Source of the DNA: Tetrahymena thermophila SB210 | Lineage: Eukaryota > Ciliophora > Oligohymenophorea > Hymenostomatida > Tetrahymenidae | Reading direction: 5' to 3' | Assembly: GCF_000189635.1 (NCBI RefSeq) | Contig: NW_002476438.1 | Span: forward strand, 496,001-560,000 | Length of the DNA stretch: 64,000 nucleotides | Shown: piece after piece, positions 24,194 to 38,600 of the stretch | How the letters are laid out: the number at the start of each line of letters is the position of its first letter | How positions within the stretch are numbered: position 1 is the first letter of the stretch | The notes under the pieces: generated by a model | Database searches by the model: none | What the model was told of the DNA's origin: nothing | What the model saw: the letters and a program-made list of their open reading frames with translations, nothing else | Translations under genes and position numbers: made by a program

Positions 24194-25655
24194 ACTTTGC
24201 TTGCTTCTATAAAAATTTAAATAAATTAAAATAATTCCAAGTTACAAGAAATTAAGTAATTCAAATCTTAAATTCTAATCTCATCTTTTAAATTTCAAAT
24301 ATTTATTTTTATTTATTGATAACTATTAATAATCAATTAATAAATAATTTATAAATGAATTAGATAAATATTTCTTGATAAAAAATCAATTATAAAAATA
24401 ATTAGCATCTCTTTTATTGATTATAACAATCAAATTATGTTTTATTTAAAATTCATAAAAAGTAATTTACTCTTAATTTTAAAATTAGAGTTTCAAATTA
24501 AATCAATTATAGTATATAATTATAAAATTTAAACTTAAGGATAAACAAACAAGCAAATAAATATTTTTATATTTTAGTTTTATGAATGATAAATTATTTA
24601 ATTTTATAAGTATTCATAAAAAATAGCTTTTGGTACAAATTTATTTTATATAATTTATTTATTATTTCTATTATGATTTATAATTTGATATTTAAATAAA
24701 ATATATGAAACCAATAAAGATTCGATGTTTAATACAATAAATATTTTACCTAATAAATAAATAACAAAATTTATTTATAATTAATTTTAAGTATAAATGC
24801 TAAAAGAATTAAAAATTTTTATAAATATAAAGGGATTTGATGTATTTAATACTTATTTCTAATAAGTTATTTTAATAAAAATTAATTTTTGTATTAAAAC
24901 AAAATATTTATATGATCTTAATTAAAACCTTCTTTCATTTTAAATTATTAAAACTTGATTTTTATGTATTATTTTTTATAATTTATCAAAATTTAATAAA
25001 CTATTTTGAATCAATAATAAAATTAATAAATAAGGATTTTATCAATGCTAATTTATATTAGCATATTATAATTTGCAATTCTCCATTTTTAATTTTTATG
25101 ATTTGCATTTAGTTAAAAATGATACTTTTATTTCAAATAGCTCAGTTTAATTAATATTAAATAATCTTAAAGGAAAAAGAAATAATTAAGAAATATATTT
25201 TATAAATAAATACTTTACATATTTGATTGAATAAAAATATATTTAAACAAATTTAAATATTATTTTAACGAAAATATATAAATAGACTTCAATAAATCAA
25301 CAAATAGAGCCTTATATTTAATCTATTGAATTACACTATATTGCATTGAGTTATGTAAGAGTGGTTTAAATTAAATATTAAAAGTTAAGGATTTTAAATT
25401 GTGTATTTACTTAGTATAAAATGTATTTAAATTATAATTCTTTTCTGTTAATTTGATGCCATTTCTTTGTTTGTTTGCTTGTTTGTATTTACTTGAAAAA
25501 TAATAAATATTAATTCTATATAATTATTTATCTAAATTATTGTCTTCTTAATCTATAATATTATTGATTAAAAAAGTAGAAGAAATTAAGTAGAAGGAAC
25601 TCTTAATTGTAGGTTGGTCTTTGGAGAATAACAGAATTAGCTTCTTTATTGAATT
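24194..25655. other. spacer between channel copies 1 and 2
   Basis: Very AT-rich, no frame over the whole stretch. It holds the 3' end of copy 1 and the promoter of copy 2. Confidence 0.6.
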
Positions 25656-28600
25656 ATGAGCAGTGAAAATAGAATTACTAGATAGAGTATTCAGAATTTT
25701 AAATAAAGCTTAAGAAATGATAGGTCTCCTATGAATTAGATCTCACATTTAAGAGTGAAAGGAGCTGAGACAAGTTAAAAAATTACAGATTAATATATTT
25801 TTAATGTGCAAGAGAAAGAAAAGTTGCAAAATATTTTCAAAAGGATCCAAAGTATGAAAGATCAAAAGAGAATCCATGATTTAGTGATGAATTTACCAAC
25901 ACGAATGTTGAAGAGTTTTAATTAAAACAAATTTGATTTATTAGACGATAGAAGTTATTTTTACAATGAAGACACATTTTTAGATTAAATAAATAATGGA
26001 GTCAACTACAAACGAAAGAGCTTAAAAATAAAAAATGTATCACTTTTTTTAGATTAATCAAAGGATGACGATGAAAACAAAGACATGGATAATAACTTAG
26101 AAGATGAGTATAATGTTGAGCCTATTTATGTCTAGACAAAATTTGATAAAATGTTAAAACTTTTATCTAAGATAATTGATAAAATTCCTATCATATAGCC
26201 TTCGAGTTCTTTGAAATTAATATGGGATTTAATTAATATGACTGTTATCATTTGCTGCTTGTTTTTTCTTCCTATTGTTATGGTATTTTAATTCTATTTC
26301 ACTGATTTGATGAACTAAAATATGTTAATATCTATTCCTACTTTGCTCATTATAGATATTATTATCAACTTAAACACTGGATTTTTCTTCAAAGGCTAAG
26401 TGATAAAAAGCAGAATTAAAAATTTAGAAAAATATTTTAAAAAACACATATTCATTGACGCTATTTGTATATTCCCTTTACTTTTTACACTTTATGGAGA
26501 ATATTGTAATATCGACCCTGATTCAGGAAATATAAACGCAAGCTATACGCCTATTCCTAGAATATTTTTACTCCCTTTTTTTTTTAAGATATTTACTCTC
26601 ATTTCCAAACTCAAAAAAATTGAGGAGAGATTTAATATTCCAAGGTTAATTACAAATTTGATTTAGCTTGCTAAGCTGTTATTTACTATTATTCTAATTA
26701 ATCATTTGTTTGCATGTCTGTGGGTTTATGTTGCTAAGTATGAAGATGATTAAAAATCATGGATGTAATACAAAAGTATTTCATAAAGTAGTTGGCAAGT
26801 CCAGTATTTGGTTGCTTTTTACTTTACAACTGTTACAATGATTACTGTAGGATATGGAGATGTGCTACCAAAAACTAATTTAGAATATATCCTTTGTATC
26901 ATAACTATGATGATTGCTTGTGGTGTATTCGGTTATTCTCTCAACGAAATAGGGTTAATATTTAGTAATTTTTTTTAAGTCGATAACGAAATAAAGAAAA
27001 AGTTGAAATTAATTTAAAGATTTATGAGTAAAAAAAATATCGGTTCAAATCTTCAATATTAAGCAAGGGAGTATTTAGAATATTATTGGAGAGAGTCTGC
27101 TGAAGCAGATTAAGAATAAGAATAAAATATTATATCGTAATTGAGCGAGTCTTTAAGATAAAAATTATTATTTGAAGCAAACAAGATAGTTTTAAGAGAT
27201 TCCCCTATTTTCAAACATAATTTTTCGAAAGGAGTAATTGAACAAACTGTTCCTCTAATTTAAGAAATTAAATACTCTCCAGAAAGTTTAATATGTTAGA
27301 AGGGAATTCAAGATGATCAATCCATTTATTTCATTGAAAATGGGTCTGTAGAAATAATACTTACTACTAAAGCAAAGTAGCAGAAAGTTTTGCTCAGATT
27401 AGAAAAAGGAGAGTCTTTTGGCGCATATACTTTTTTTACTGGTTTACCAAGAATGAATAATATCAGATCTAAAGAGTTTACTACTATATTAAAAATAAAA
27501 AGATAGGATTTCTTAAAGCTTATTTCTAACTAAGCCGAAGATTTAGAAACGTTTTGCAATATTAGAGATTCCATTACCTATCTTAACGATTTTAGCAAGA
27601 TAGGACTAAGATGCAAGGGATGTAACTCAAATTATCACATGGTAAATGAATGCTAATTTCTCCACTACAACCCCAAAAAGATGAGAATAATAAAGCAATA
27701 CAATGATTAAAAAAATAATAATCATTACTTTAGAGTGTCTTGCGAAAGAAGAGATGTTAATAAAAATCTCCATTACAAAAATTCTAGATCTATTGCTTAA
27801 ACTGTTTACTTTCATATATAGAGGTATTTTTTTTATAAATTTTATAATAATTTCAAATTAAAAATTAATCAACCGAATAATCCTAAAATGTATTCAATTT
27901 TTCAACAATCAATTTTAAGGTATTTATTTTTTAAATATGAATTTTAATATTCAATATTAAAAATAAGAAATTTTCATCAATGGATTTTATTGATCTGGTA
28001 AATTCCTTCTATTGTCCAAACTAAAGGAAATATAATGCTTACCTTCAAAGAATGATTAAATTAAAAATAATATTTCTTTCTTTAAAGATTTGTAGCTTAT
28101 TTTAGTTTTAGAGTCATTTGAAAATAATAAATTAATGATATTTAATTAATTTATTCATCAATTAAAAATAGATATATTGAAAATAATGGATCGCTTTTAG
28201 ATTTATCTGATGAAGAAATAGAATACTCTGATGGACATTACAATTAATCAGATTATGATATTGATGTGGAAAACTATACATAAAAAGATAACAATGTATA
28301 AAATAAAAAACTTAAAATCCCAGGCTAAGAATTGAATAAACAAAAGAGTAACATAGAGCCTGAAGATTTCAATTCAGCATTAAAAGAGTTTTTTAGCTTA
28401 ATAGGGCAGGAGCAATATGTTAATGCTCTAAATTTAAAGAAAAATAATACAAAAAATGAACCATAAATTAATGTATATAAAATGAATACCTTTAGTGAAA
28501 ATGTGAGTGAGCATCCTTCTTCTATAAATGCAATTTAATCAATAAATAAAATTGTTATGCCAATAAGAGATAGGAGTTAGACATAGGAAAAAAATGAAAA

Positions 28601-29686
28601 ATTTGAGAGACTTGAAAAATCAAGATCTTCGATTATCATCAATTAATACCAAAGGCAAACTTCTATCAACCTCAAAAATAACTAAAAGCCATAAAAAGAT
28701 ATATCAAGGTCTTTTAATGACAAAAATTTTGATTAATTGTCAGATAATTAAAAGCATGAGAAAAAACCTGCTAAACCTCATAAAAGGAGTAGTTAAACTT
28801 AAAATCATAATGACTAAAAGCTTGATGAAATACTAAGTCATCTTAAACATTTATTTACTCAAAAAGATACTGAATAAATCCAGACTACATATTTTAGAGA
28901 AGATAAATTCTCTATCCATGAAAATATTGAAAATAGTGTGTTTCATAATTTTGATAGAATGAAAATTTTTGTCAAGTACAAACCACGTTTTAATTATACT
29001 ACAGTGATCAGCAAGCTAAATTAACTCTAAGAATAGCTGAGAAAACAAATACTATATCGTAGAAATTACAGAATGTCAAATAGGAAAAAAATTACTTTGT
29101 TTTCAAAGATTTAAGGAAATAAAATGATGGATAATTCTTATGAAGCAAGGTCTTGCTCAGTGAGGTAAGTTACTCAAAAGAATTCTTAATCTCCATATAA
29201 TTAAGAAAATTCTGATAGCAAATACTTAAATGCAATAAAACTTTCTGATTCCACTCTTTGTTTTGAAAAAGAAACAAATAAAAAGTAATTTATATCAAAT
29301 TTCATTTATTTAATTTATTACTTCAACAATTCTACCCTAAATAATTTTACAGATCTTCATGTAAGGTAAGTCATTTTAATGAGTCAAACTAAGTATAAAA
29401 AGGAGAATAGGCATTCTAAATAGATATAATCAATAACTCTGGTAATGATTTAATACAACAAAATAGTTTAAAAGAAATTAAAAATAATAATAATGATTCA
29501 AGTTTACATTTAGATAAAAGAACATCTGAATTATTTGATCATAGTTCATGTTAAAAAGCCTTAAAAAATGAAGAGATTGCTTTAGAAGAAGAATTAGAAA
29601 ATCATGAACAAGCATTAGTAACAATACCACGTGTGATGAAAAATTAAACTACAAATATAGCTCATAGGGCATTATTTGATAAATGA
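25656..29686 (+). CDS. six-TM potassium channel with cNBD-like domain and zinc knuckle, array copy 2
   Basis: Exons 25656-27823, 28172-29284 and 29353-29686 (TGA) give 1,204 residues. An in-frame TGA two codons before the ATG fixes the start. N-terminal box VMNLPTRMLKSFNQNKFDLL. S5 has INHLFACLW and the filter is TVTMITVGYGDVLP (Gly399). The cNBD-like domain begins near residue 555 (SIYFIENGSVEII). Its cassette reads SFGAYTFFTG, with Ala where nucleotide binders have Glu. Zinc-knuckle-like Cys653, Cys656, His661 and Cys666, followed by FLHYNPKK. After intron 1 (phase 2) comes LSDEEIEYSDGHYNQ. The C-terminal box is FDRMKIFVKYKPRFN. This copy has one intron fewer than its neighbours. Its 3' third is the parent of the decayed fragment at 34443. 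Confidence 0.87.
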
Positions 29687-30193
29687 ATGAAACATATTTA
29701 TTAAATTTTTAATATATTTTGTGTTATGATAAAATAAATTGTCCTTCCTTTTTATTAGAATAAATCAAAGTTATAAAAATTTTAATTTAAACACATTATT
29801 AAGTATTCGATTTACTTTAAATTTTTAATTTTCTTTCTTGTTTTTATTTGCTCAATTATATTTTTGTAATGAAAGATTCATTTTTCTCAAAATTTATTTA
29901 TTTTTTTTAATTTTCTTAAGTTTTTAACAATATTTTATGCCTTGTTTAAATTAATAAAAAAGAAATAGAAAAATTATTTCACCTCTTTATGCTTTTTTCT
30001 ATCTAAATTTTACAAATAATTATCAAAAGCAATTAATTAATTAGGGTAAATTAAAAATTTGTTATTATTTAAATGAAAATTTAAAGAAAAAACTTTTTAA
30101 TAAGTCTTAGTTATTAATTAAACAATAAATTTGTTTATTTATTTACTCATTATCTAGATAGATAAATAGCTGATTAATTAGTTCTACTATTAA
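29687..30193. other. spacer between channel copies 2 and 3
   Basis: AT-rich, no frame. It is homologous to the spacer at about 35130-35684, which shows it was part of the segmental duplication. Confidence 0.6.
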
Positions 30194-33100
30194 ATGTAAA
30201 ATAGTTATTAAGGAGGAGAAAGAAGCTTTACAATTTTTTCTCCTAAATTACAGAATAACATGAGTATAAATAAATCTCATAACTTATTAAAAAATTCTAT
30301 TAAAGAGAGAAAAGAGCATGATTAGTACAGCGAAGAGTGGAGTCCGAATTCATAAATGAAGCTGTAGCATGTTCTTTAATATATAAAAAGACTAAGAGAT
30401 TAGAAGCGTGCTTATAATTTAGTGATGAATTTACCTTCAAGAATGTTGAGAAGTTTTGATAAAAATAAATTTGATCTTTTAAACGATAAAGCTTTTCACT
30501 ATGATGAAAAGACATACTTATAGTTAATAAACTAAAATAATATTAATAATAATAATTTATAAAACAATATAAGCTAAACACAAGAGCCTAAGAATTAAGA
30601 CAAAACTAGGCAAACTTAAAGCTTAAATTTATCTAATTCTAGATATAATAACTATTTTGAGTAGGATTCTGTTCTTTGTGACAAAAAAAAATAATAGACA
30701 AACAGTATCAGTAAGTAAATAAGCTAAATTTAAATTAAGAATTTGAAAGATAATTTAATAACAATTAAGTCATCTATTGTTAAAATACTTGAGTAAATTC
30801 CAGTAATACTGCCTTCAAGCCCTTTGAAGTTTATTTGGGATTTGATTTTCATGATTTTATTAATTATTTGCCTATTTTATTTACCAATTACTATTTCATT
30901 TGGATTCATATTCCCTGATTTGATTTCTTAATGCTATTTGATAACTATTCCTACTTTGATATTGTTAAACACATTCTTCTAAATTAATACTGGGTACTAT
31001 AAAAAAGGATAAGTAATAATTAGTAGATTTAAAATTATTAAAAAATATGTAAAAAAAACACTCATCCAAGACCTTATTTGTGTTTTCCCACTTACATTCA
31101 CACTTTATTATTAAACTTATAAATACTAACAGAAATAGTATTAAGATATTGATGAAAATAATGCTTCCTTTTAACTTCTCCTTTTGCCTTTTATTTTCAA
31201 AGTTTTCTCTATAAATGCAACTTTAAAAAATTTTGAAGAAAGATTTAACTTACCTAAATTCTTGCTCAATATGATTTAATTGGCCAAGCTTTTATTAACA
31301 ATAATTTTTATTAATCACTTATTTGCTTGCCTCTGGCTTTACATAGCTCGTATAGAGAGAAAGTATGGCGTAGATTAAATTTGGTTGAACTATAACAATA
31401 TTCAAAATGCTAATTGGTCTCAACAATATGTAGCTGGTTTCTATTTTATGACTGTAACCATGATAACTGTTGGCTATGGAGATTTCCTACCATTAAATTA
31501 ACAAGAGTAAATTCTCAGTGTTATAACTATGATGCTAGCATGTGGTGTTTTTGGTTATACTTTAAATGAAGTAGGATCAATATTCAATAATTTTTTCTAA
31601 GTCGATAGAGAGATTAAAAGAAAATAAATTCTAATTTAGAAATTCATGAGTACAAAAAATATTAATAAAAGATTATAATATCAAATAAGAGAGTATTTAG
31701 AATATTGTTGGAGAGAGTAGGCAGAGACTGATTATGAAGAAAAGTAGATGATAATTGATTAATTAAGTGATTCACTTAGATAAAAACTACTCTTTGAAGC
31801 AAACAAAATTGTTCTGAGAGATAATCCAATATTTAAGCAGAATTTTTCAAAAAATGTTATTGAAAAAACTGTGCCTTTGATTCTAGAAATGAAATATTCC
31901 CCTGAGAGTATAATTTGCTAAAAAGGAGTATTGGATGATTGCTCTATTTATTTTATAGAAAAAGGATCAATCGAAATTGTACTGAATCCTAAGGGAAACA
32001 ATCAAGTATAGCTATTAAAGCTGAACAAAGGTGAATCGTTTGGATCTCATAGCTTTTTTACTGGTCTTCCAAGGATTAATAATATCAGATCGTGTGAATT
32101 TACAACTGTTTTAAAGATAAAAAGACAAGATTTCTTGTAATTGTTATCATGCTATCCTGAAGATTATGAGACTTTTTGTTTCATTCGCGATCAAATAAAC
32201 TTTTTGAATGACTATTCAAAAATAGGATAAGTTTGCAAGAGTTGTAGCTCAAGCTATCACATGATAAATGATTGCTAGTATCTTCATTACATATCAAATA
32301 AGGCTAGAATAATTAAAATGTATAATGATGAGAATAATATCAATTAAACTGAAAGAACTCCTCATTAACGAAGAAATCCTAATGTTAATTATCACTACAA
32401 GAATTCATTAGTCATTTAACATGATGTTGTTAAGCAAAATTTAATGTAATCTGAAGATATTTTTTAAATTGATCTTTTAACAACTATCAATAAAATAATT
32501 TAAAAATGAATTTTCTGTTTTTTTATTTTAAATACCTGATTAAATTATTTAAATTTAATTTAATAGCTTCTTGGAATAAAATGAAAGTTTACTAAATTTT
32601 AGTGATGAAGATACTGAATTTTCAGACGGATATTATAACTAAGAGAGTTTAAGAGGATAGTAAAATATTTAAAGATATCCCAATACAGATGGATCAAATT
32701 TCAAAAAAAACATCTTTCTTATCTCTGAGCAATCTACACTTAAAGAATAAGAAAACGATAGCAATTTTAAGTATCCACTTACTAAAAAGAACACGATATC
32801 AAAGTTTGGATAAGATTATAATCATACTGTTAGCAGAAGTTTAAATACAATAGATAAAAATTTAGATAGTGCTCTTGAAAATACAACATTTTAGAATGAT
32901 ATTTTATCATTAAATATCCCAGATATTTCCTAATAATAATAGAACATTTAATTTAATTCACCTTCTCTTGAATATGATGCTACAAGCAAAAAAAATGTAA
33001 TAACACCTTCTTCGAGAAAAAATTATGATATGTAATTCAATACAATCAATAGAATGAGAACAAATACAGCTGATAAAAGTGAGAATAATTACGATTAAAA

Positions 33101-34218
33101 TATTTCATTTAACTAAGCTTATTAGAACTTTTCTTGTGAAGCAAATAACAGGTAAGGTTTATAGACTAAGCTATAAAATTAATAAGCGAACGAAGATTCA
33201 TTTGCTAAAAAATCCAAATCGATTTCTCATTAATAGCAAAAGAGTTTAAAAAACCGCAGTTAAATAAGCTAAGATGAGTTTGAAAAGACCCTTTCATCAG
33301 AAAATAAGTAATTAATTTATAAAAATTAATTATTTTAAAAAAATGAAAATTAGAAATATGTAGGGATCAAATGGGAATGACAGGAAAAAAAATAGATTGC
33401 AAAAAAGCCCTACCGAATAAATTAGTTTGATTTTAAAGCAAGTAAAAATACTTGTAAATCAAAACTAGCATAACTAAATTAATGAAAAGAAAAAAACATA
33501 ATAAATGGAAGATGATATTGGATAGTTTGATATCTTTTTAAATTTTGAAAAAATGAGATAGTTTATTAAATATAACCCTAGATATAATTTCTCTAGTGTA
33601 ATTAGTAGATTCAATTAGATTCAGGATTTGAAAAATAAAAATATTAGAAGCAAAAAATCTTGTAGAATTAAAAAGCTAACTACACAAGTGTTGACAAAGA
33701 CATAGTTTAACACTTAATTAGATTCAAAAAAGCTTTAAAAAAACATATCAAGTAATAAGCAAATCACAAATAATTAATATGAACATACAGAATCAAAACA
33801 AGATTCTAAAAAAGTTCATACCTATTCTGCTAAGTAAGATTCTGATCTAGATCCTACCTCTTAAGAAACATAAAGCTAAAAGTAATTAATTGACTTTATA
33901 AACATTTTAAATTAAAATAAATAAAATTAAAATATTTAATTCAGCCCGAAGAATTTTTCGAAAGCAAATAACTTTAATAATGATATCAGCTTTTAAGTTG
34001 GAAACATATAATAGACAATATCCTAAATTATTGAAGGAATAAATAAAAAATAGTAATTAGAAAATTTTAGCATTAATCCAAATAGGCGTGAATTAGATAT
34101 AGATTCAAATAATAATAGCGATATTATGAGTGAATCCAGTTTTTAAAGCAAATTTGGTATTAATAAATTTTAATAATAATAAGTAGGTGCTTTCGAACGA
34201 CTAAAGAAAGATTATTGA
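30194..34218 (+). CDS. six-TM potassium channel with cNBD-like domain and zinc knuckle, array copy 3
   Basis: Exons 30194-32445, 32567-33307, 33354-33881 and 33945-34218 (TGA) give 1,264 residues. All three introns are phase 2. The upstream ATG is preferred over the internal one because copy 4 has the matching start (GGERS.T..SPKL). N-terminal box LVMNLPSRMLRSFDKNKF. Filter TVTMITVGYGDFLP (Gly427). The cNBD-like cassette is SFGSHSFFTGLPR, lacking the nucleotide-contacting Glu. Zinc-knuckle-like Cys681, Cys684, His689 and Cys694, then QYLHYISNKARII. Intron 1 is followed by SDEDTEFSDGYYNQ. The C-terminal box is MRQFIKYNPRYNFSSVISRF. It is near-identical to copy 4 through exons and introns. The S4 segment carries few regularly spaced Arg/Lys, so strong voltage gating is doubtful. 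Confidence 0.87.
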
Positions 34219-34442
34219 AACAAAACTTTATTAAATTAAAAACAAAAATAAAGGAAAATTTCTTTTAATAAAATTTAACTATTTTCAAACTCGTATTTCT
34301 TTATAAATTATAGAAAATATTTGTTTTCTCACATTTTTTTTTGTAAATCATTAAATATTTTTCCCATAAAATTTTTTTCTGAAGCCATAGGACAAAAAAT
34401 CCTGAATATCCATACTCTTTTAATAATTATCATTCATTTAAA

Positions 34443-35130
34443 AATTTAATGATATTTAATGCAATTAATTTATTCATCAATTAAAATAGATATATAAAAA
34501 TCAGTATGTTTCATAATTTTGATAGAATGAAAATTTTTATGAAATACAAACCACGTTTTAATTATATCACAGTGATCAACAAACTTAATTAACCCTAAGA
34601 ATAGCTAAGAAAATAAATTCTATTTAATAGAAATAATATAATGTCAAATAGGAAAAAATTTCTTTGTTTTCTAAGATTTAAGGAATTAAAATGATGGATA
34701 TTTCTTATGAAGCAAGGTCTTAATCAGTTAGGTAAGTTATTCAATAGCATTCTTAATCTCCATAAAATTAAGAAAACTCTGATAGTAAATACTTAAGCGC
34801 AATAAAACTTTCTGATTTCACTCTTTGTTTTGAAAAAGGAACAAATAAAAAGTAATTTATATCAAATTTATTTAATTTATTACTACAATAATTCTACCTT
34901 TTTAATACAAAAAATAGCTTAAAAGAAGGTAAAATTAATAAAACTGATTCAAGTTTGCATTTAGATAAAAGAACATTTGAATTATTTGATCACAGCTCAT
35001 GTAAAAAAGCCATAAAAAATGAAGAGATTGTTTTACAAGAAGAATTAGAAAATTACGAACAAGCTTTAGTTACAATACCACGCGCGCTTGATGAAAAATT
35101 AAACCACAAATAATATAGCTTGATAAACGA
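34443..35130 (+). pseudogene. decayed fragment of the 3' end of channel copy 2
   Basis: Matches copy 2 in three blocks. The 3' end of its intron 1 (about 28130-28185) corresponds to 34443-34500. A jump of about 740 bp removes the start of exon 2. The rest of exon 2 from HNFDRMKIFMKYKPRFNY onward corresponds to 34505-34855. Intron 2 is truncated at its 3' side and about 110 bp of the last exon is missing. A one-base loss in the A-run near 34653 shifts the frame to a TGA at 34692-34694. The parental stop codon region is altered. There is no start, no membrane part and no filter. It is a relic of the duplication that created copy 4, not a gene. Confidence 0.88.
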
Positions 35131-35684
35131 AACATATTTATTAAACTATCCTTCCATTTTTTATTAAGATAAATCAAAGCTATAAAAATTATACTTTGAA
35201 TACATTTTTAAATATTGAATTTACTTTAAATTATTAATTTTCTTAATTTTTTTAGTTTAATTTATTATTTTTTCACACTTTAAATATTATTTTTTTTTGC
35301 AAATTTATTTATTGGTGTTTTTTTATTTTTTTAAATTTTTAACTATATTTTTATGTATTGCTTAAAGGGAAAAAAAATATGTAATTAAAAAAGTTAATTA
35401 TACAGCTATAATATTATATCATTTTTCATTTTAATTTACCTATTTCTGTCTATATTTTGTTAAGAATTTCAACAAAAAAGGATTGATTAATTAATTTAAG
35501 TATAAAGAAATTTTTATAATAATAATAATAATTACAACATATAAAACAAATGAGGTAATAAATATATTTATTCAATTAATTAAAATTAAAAGAAAAAAAA
35601 AAATTTTTTAATTTTTAGTTATCAATTAAATAATTTGATTATTTGCTACTTTCTAGATAATTGATTATTTAATTCTACTATTAA
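35131..35684. other. spacer upstream of channel copy 4
   Basis: AT-rich, no frame. Homologous to the spacer upstream of copy 3, including the TCTACTATTAAATGTAAA start context, so the copy 4 promoter is probably duplicated with the gene. Confidence 0.6.
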
Positions 35685-38600
35685 ATGTAAAGCAGCCACT
35701 GTGGGTATGGAGGAGAAAGAAGCTTAACAAATGTCTCCCCCAAATTACTGAATAATATAAGCATAAATAAATCTCATAATAAAGAGAGAAAAGAGCATGA
35801 AGAGAATAGCGATGAGTGGAGTCAAAATTCATATATAAAACTACAGCATATTCTTTAATATATAAAAAGGCTAAAAGATTAGAGGCGTGCTCATAATTTA
35901 GTTATGAACTTACCTTCAAGAATGTTAAGAAGTTTTGATAAAAATAAATTTGATCTGCTAAACGATAAAGCTTTTCACTATGATGAGCAGACATACTTAT
36001 AACTAATAAACCAACATAATATCAATAATAATAATTTATAAAATAATAGTAGCTTAACACAAGAGCCTAAGAATTAAGACAAAAATAGGTAAAGTTAAAG
36101 CTTAACTTCATCTATTTTTAGGTATAATAATAACTATTTTGAGTAGGATTCTGTTGTTGATGACAAAAATAATTAATAGACTAACAGTATCAGGAAGTAG
36201 ATACACTAAAAATAAGTTTAGTATTTCAAAAATATTTTTATAACAATCACCTCGTACATCTTTAAAATACTTGAGTAAATTCCAGTAATACTGCCTTCAA
36301 GCCCTTTGAAGTTTATTTGGGATTTGATTTTCATGATTTTATTAATTATTTGCCTATTTTATTTACCAATTACCATTTCATTTGGATTCATATTCTCTGA
36401 TTTGATTTCTTAAAGCTATTTGATAACTATTCCTACTTTGATATTATTAAACACATTCTTCTAAATTAATACTGGATACTATAAAAAAGGATAAGTAATA
36501 ATTAGTAGATTTAAAATTATTAAAAAATATGTAAAAAAAACACTCATCCAAGACTTTATTTGTGTTTTCCCACTTACATTCACACTTTATCATTAAGCTA
36601 ATAAATACTAACAGCAATAGTAATAAGATATTGATGAAAATAATTCATACTATTAGCTTCTCCTTTTGCCTTTTATTTTCAAAGTTTTTTCTATAAATGC
36701 AACTTTAAAAAATTTTGAAGAAAGATTTAACTTACCTAAATTCTTGCTTAATATGATTTAACTGACCAAACTTTTATTTACAATAATTTTTATTAATCAC
36801 TTATTTGCTTGCCTCTGGCTTTATATAGCTCGTATAGAGAGAAAGTATGGCGTAGATTAAGTTTGGGTAAGCTATGACAATGTTTAAAATGCTAATTGGA
36901 CAAGGCAATATGTAGCTGGTTTCTATTTTATGACTTTAACTATGATAACCGTTGGTTATGGAGATTTCCTACCAAAGAATTAACAAGAATAAATTCTCAG
37001 TGTTATAACTATGATGATATCATGTGGTGTTTTTGCCTATACTTTAAATGAAGTAGGATCAATATTCAATAATTTTTTCTAAGTTGATAGAGAAATTAAA
37101 AGAAAATAAATTCTAATTTAGAAATTCATGAGTACAAAAAATATAAACAAAAAATTGTAATATCAAATAAGGGAGTATTTAGAATATTGTTGGAGAGAGT
37201 AGGCAGAGACTGATTATGAAGAAAAGTAGATGATAATTGATTAATTAAGTGATTCACTTAGATAAAAGCTACTCTTTGAAGCAAACAAAATTGTTCTGAG
37301 AGATAATCCAACATTTAAGCAGAATTTTTCAAAAAGTGTTATTGAAAAAACTGTGCCTTTAATTCTAGAAATGAAATATTCCCCTGAGAGTATAATTTTC
37401 TAAAAAGGAGAATTGGATGATTGCTCCATTTATTTTATAGAAAAAGGATCAATTGAAGTAGTGCTGAATCCTAAGGGAAACAACCAAGCATAGTTATTAA
37501 AGCTGAGCAAAGGTGAGTCGTTTGGATCTCATTGCTTTTTTACTGGTCTTCCAAGGATTAACACTGTTAGATCGTGTGAATTTACAACTGTTTTAAAGAT
37601 AAGGAGACAAGATTTCTTGTAATTGCTATCCTGCTATCCAGAAGACTATGAAACTTTTTGTTTCATCCGTGATCAAATAAATTTTTTGAATGACTATTCA
37701 AAAATTGGATATGCTTGCAAGAGTTGTAGCTCTAGCTATCACTTGGTAAATGATTGTTAGTATCTTCATTATATAGCAAATAAAGCTAAAGTAATTAAAA
37801 TGTATAACGACGAGAATAATATTAAATAAACTGAAAGAGTTCCTTATTAACGAAGAAATCCTAATATAAATTATCACTACAAGAATTCATTAACCATTTA
37901 GAATGATGTATTCAAGCAAAATTTAATGTAATTTTAACTTTTTATTGTTAAATTATTTTATAATTTATCTCTTATACATCATTAACAAAATAATTAAAAA
38001 TGAATTTCCAGTTTTTAAATTTTAAAAATTTGATTAAATTAATTAAACTTAATTTGATTTAATTTAACAGCTTCTTGGAATAAAATGAAAGTTTACTAAA
38101 TTTTAGTGAGGATGATAATGAATTTTCAGACGGATACTTTAGCTAAGAGAGTTTAAGAGGATAATAAAATATGTAAAGTTATGCTCACACTGATGGAGCT
38201 AATTTCAAAAAGAACATCTTTCTGATCTCTGAACAATCTACACTTAAGGAATAAGAAAACGATAGTAATTTTAAGTATCCACTTACTAAAAAGAACACGA
38301 TATCAAAGTTTGGATAAGATTACAATCATATTGTTAGCAAAAGTTTAAATACAATAGACAAAAACTTAGATAGCGCCCTTGAAAATATAGCTTTATAGAA
38401 TGATGATTTATCATTAAATATTCCAGATATTACCTTATAATAATAGAACATTTAAATGCATACATCTTATCTTGACTAAGATGTTACAAGTAAAAAGAAT
38501 GTAATAACATCTCCTTCGAAAAAAAATTTTGATATCTAATTCAATACAATAAATAGAATGAGAACAAACACAGCTGATAGAAGTGAATTTAATTTTGATT

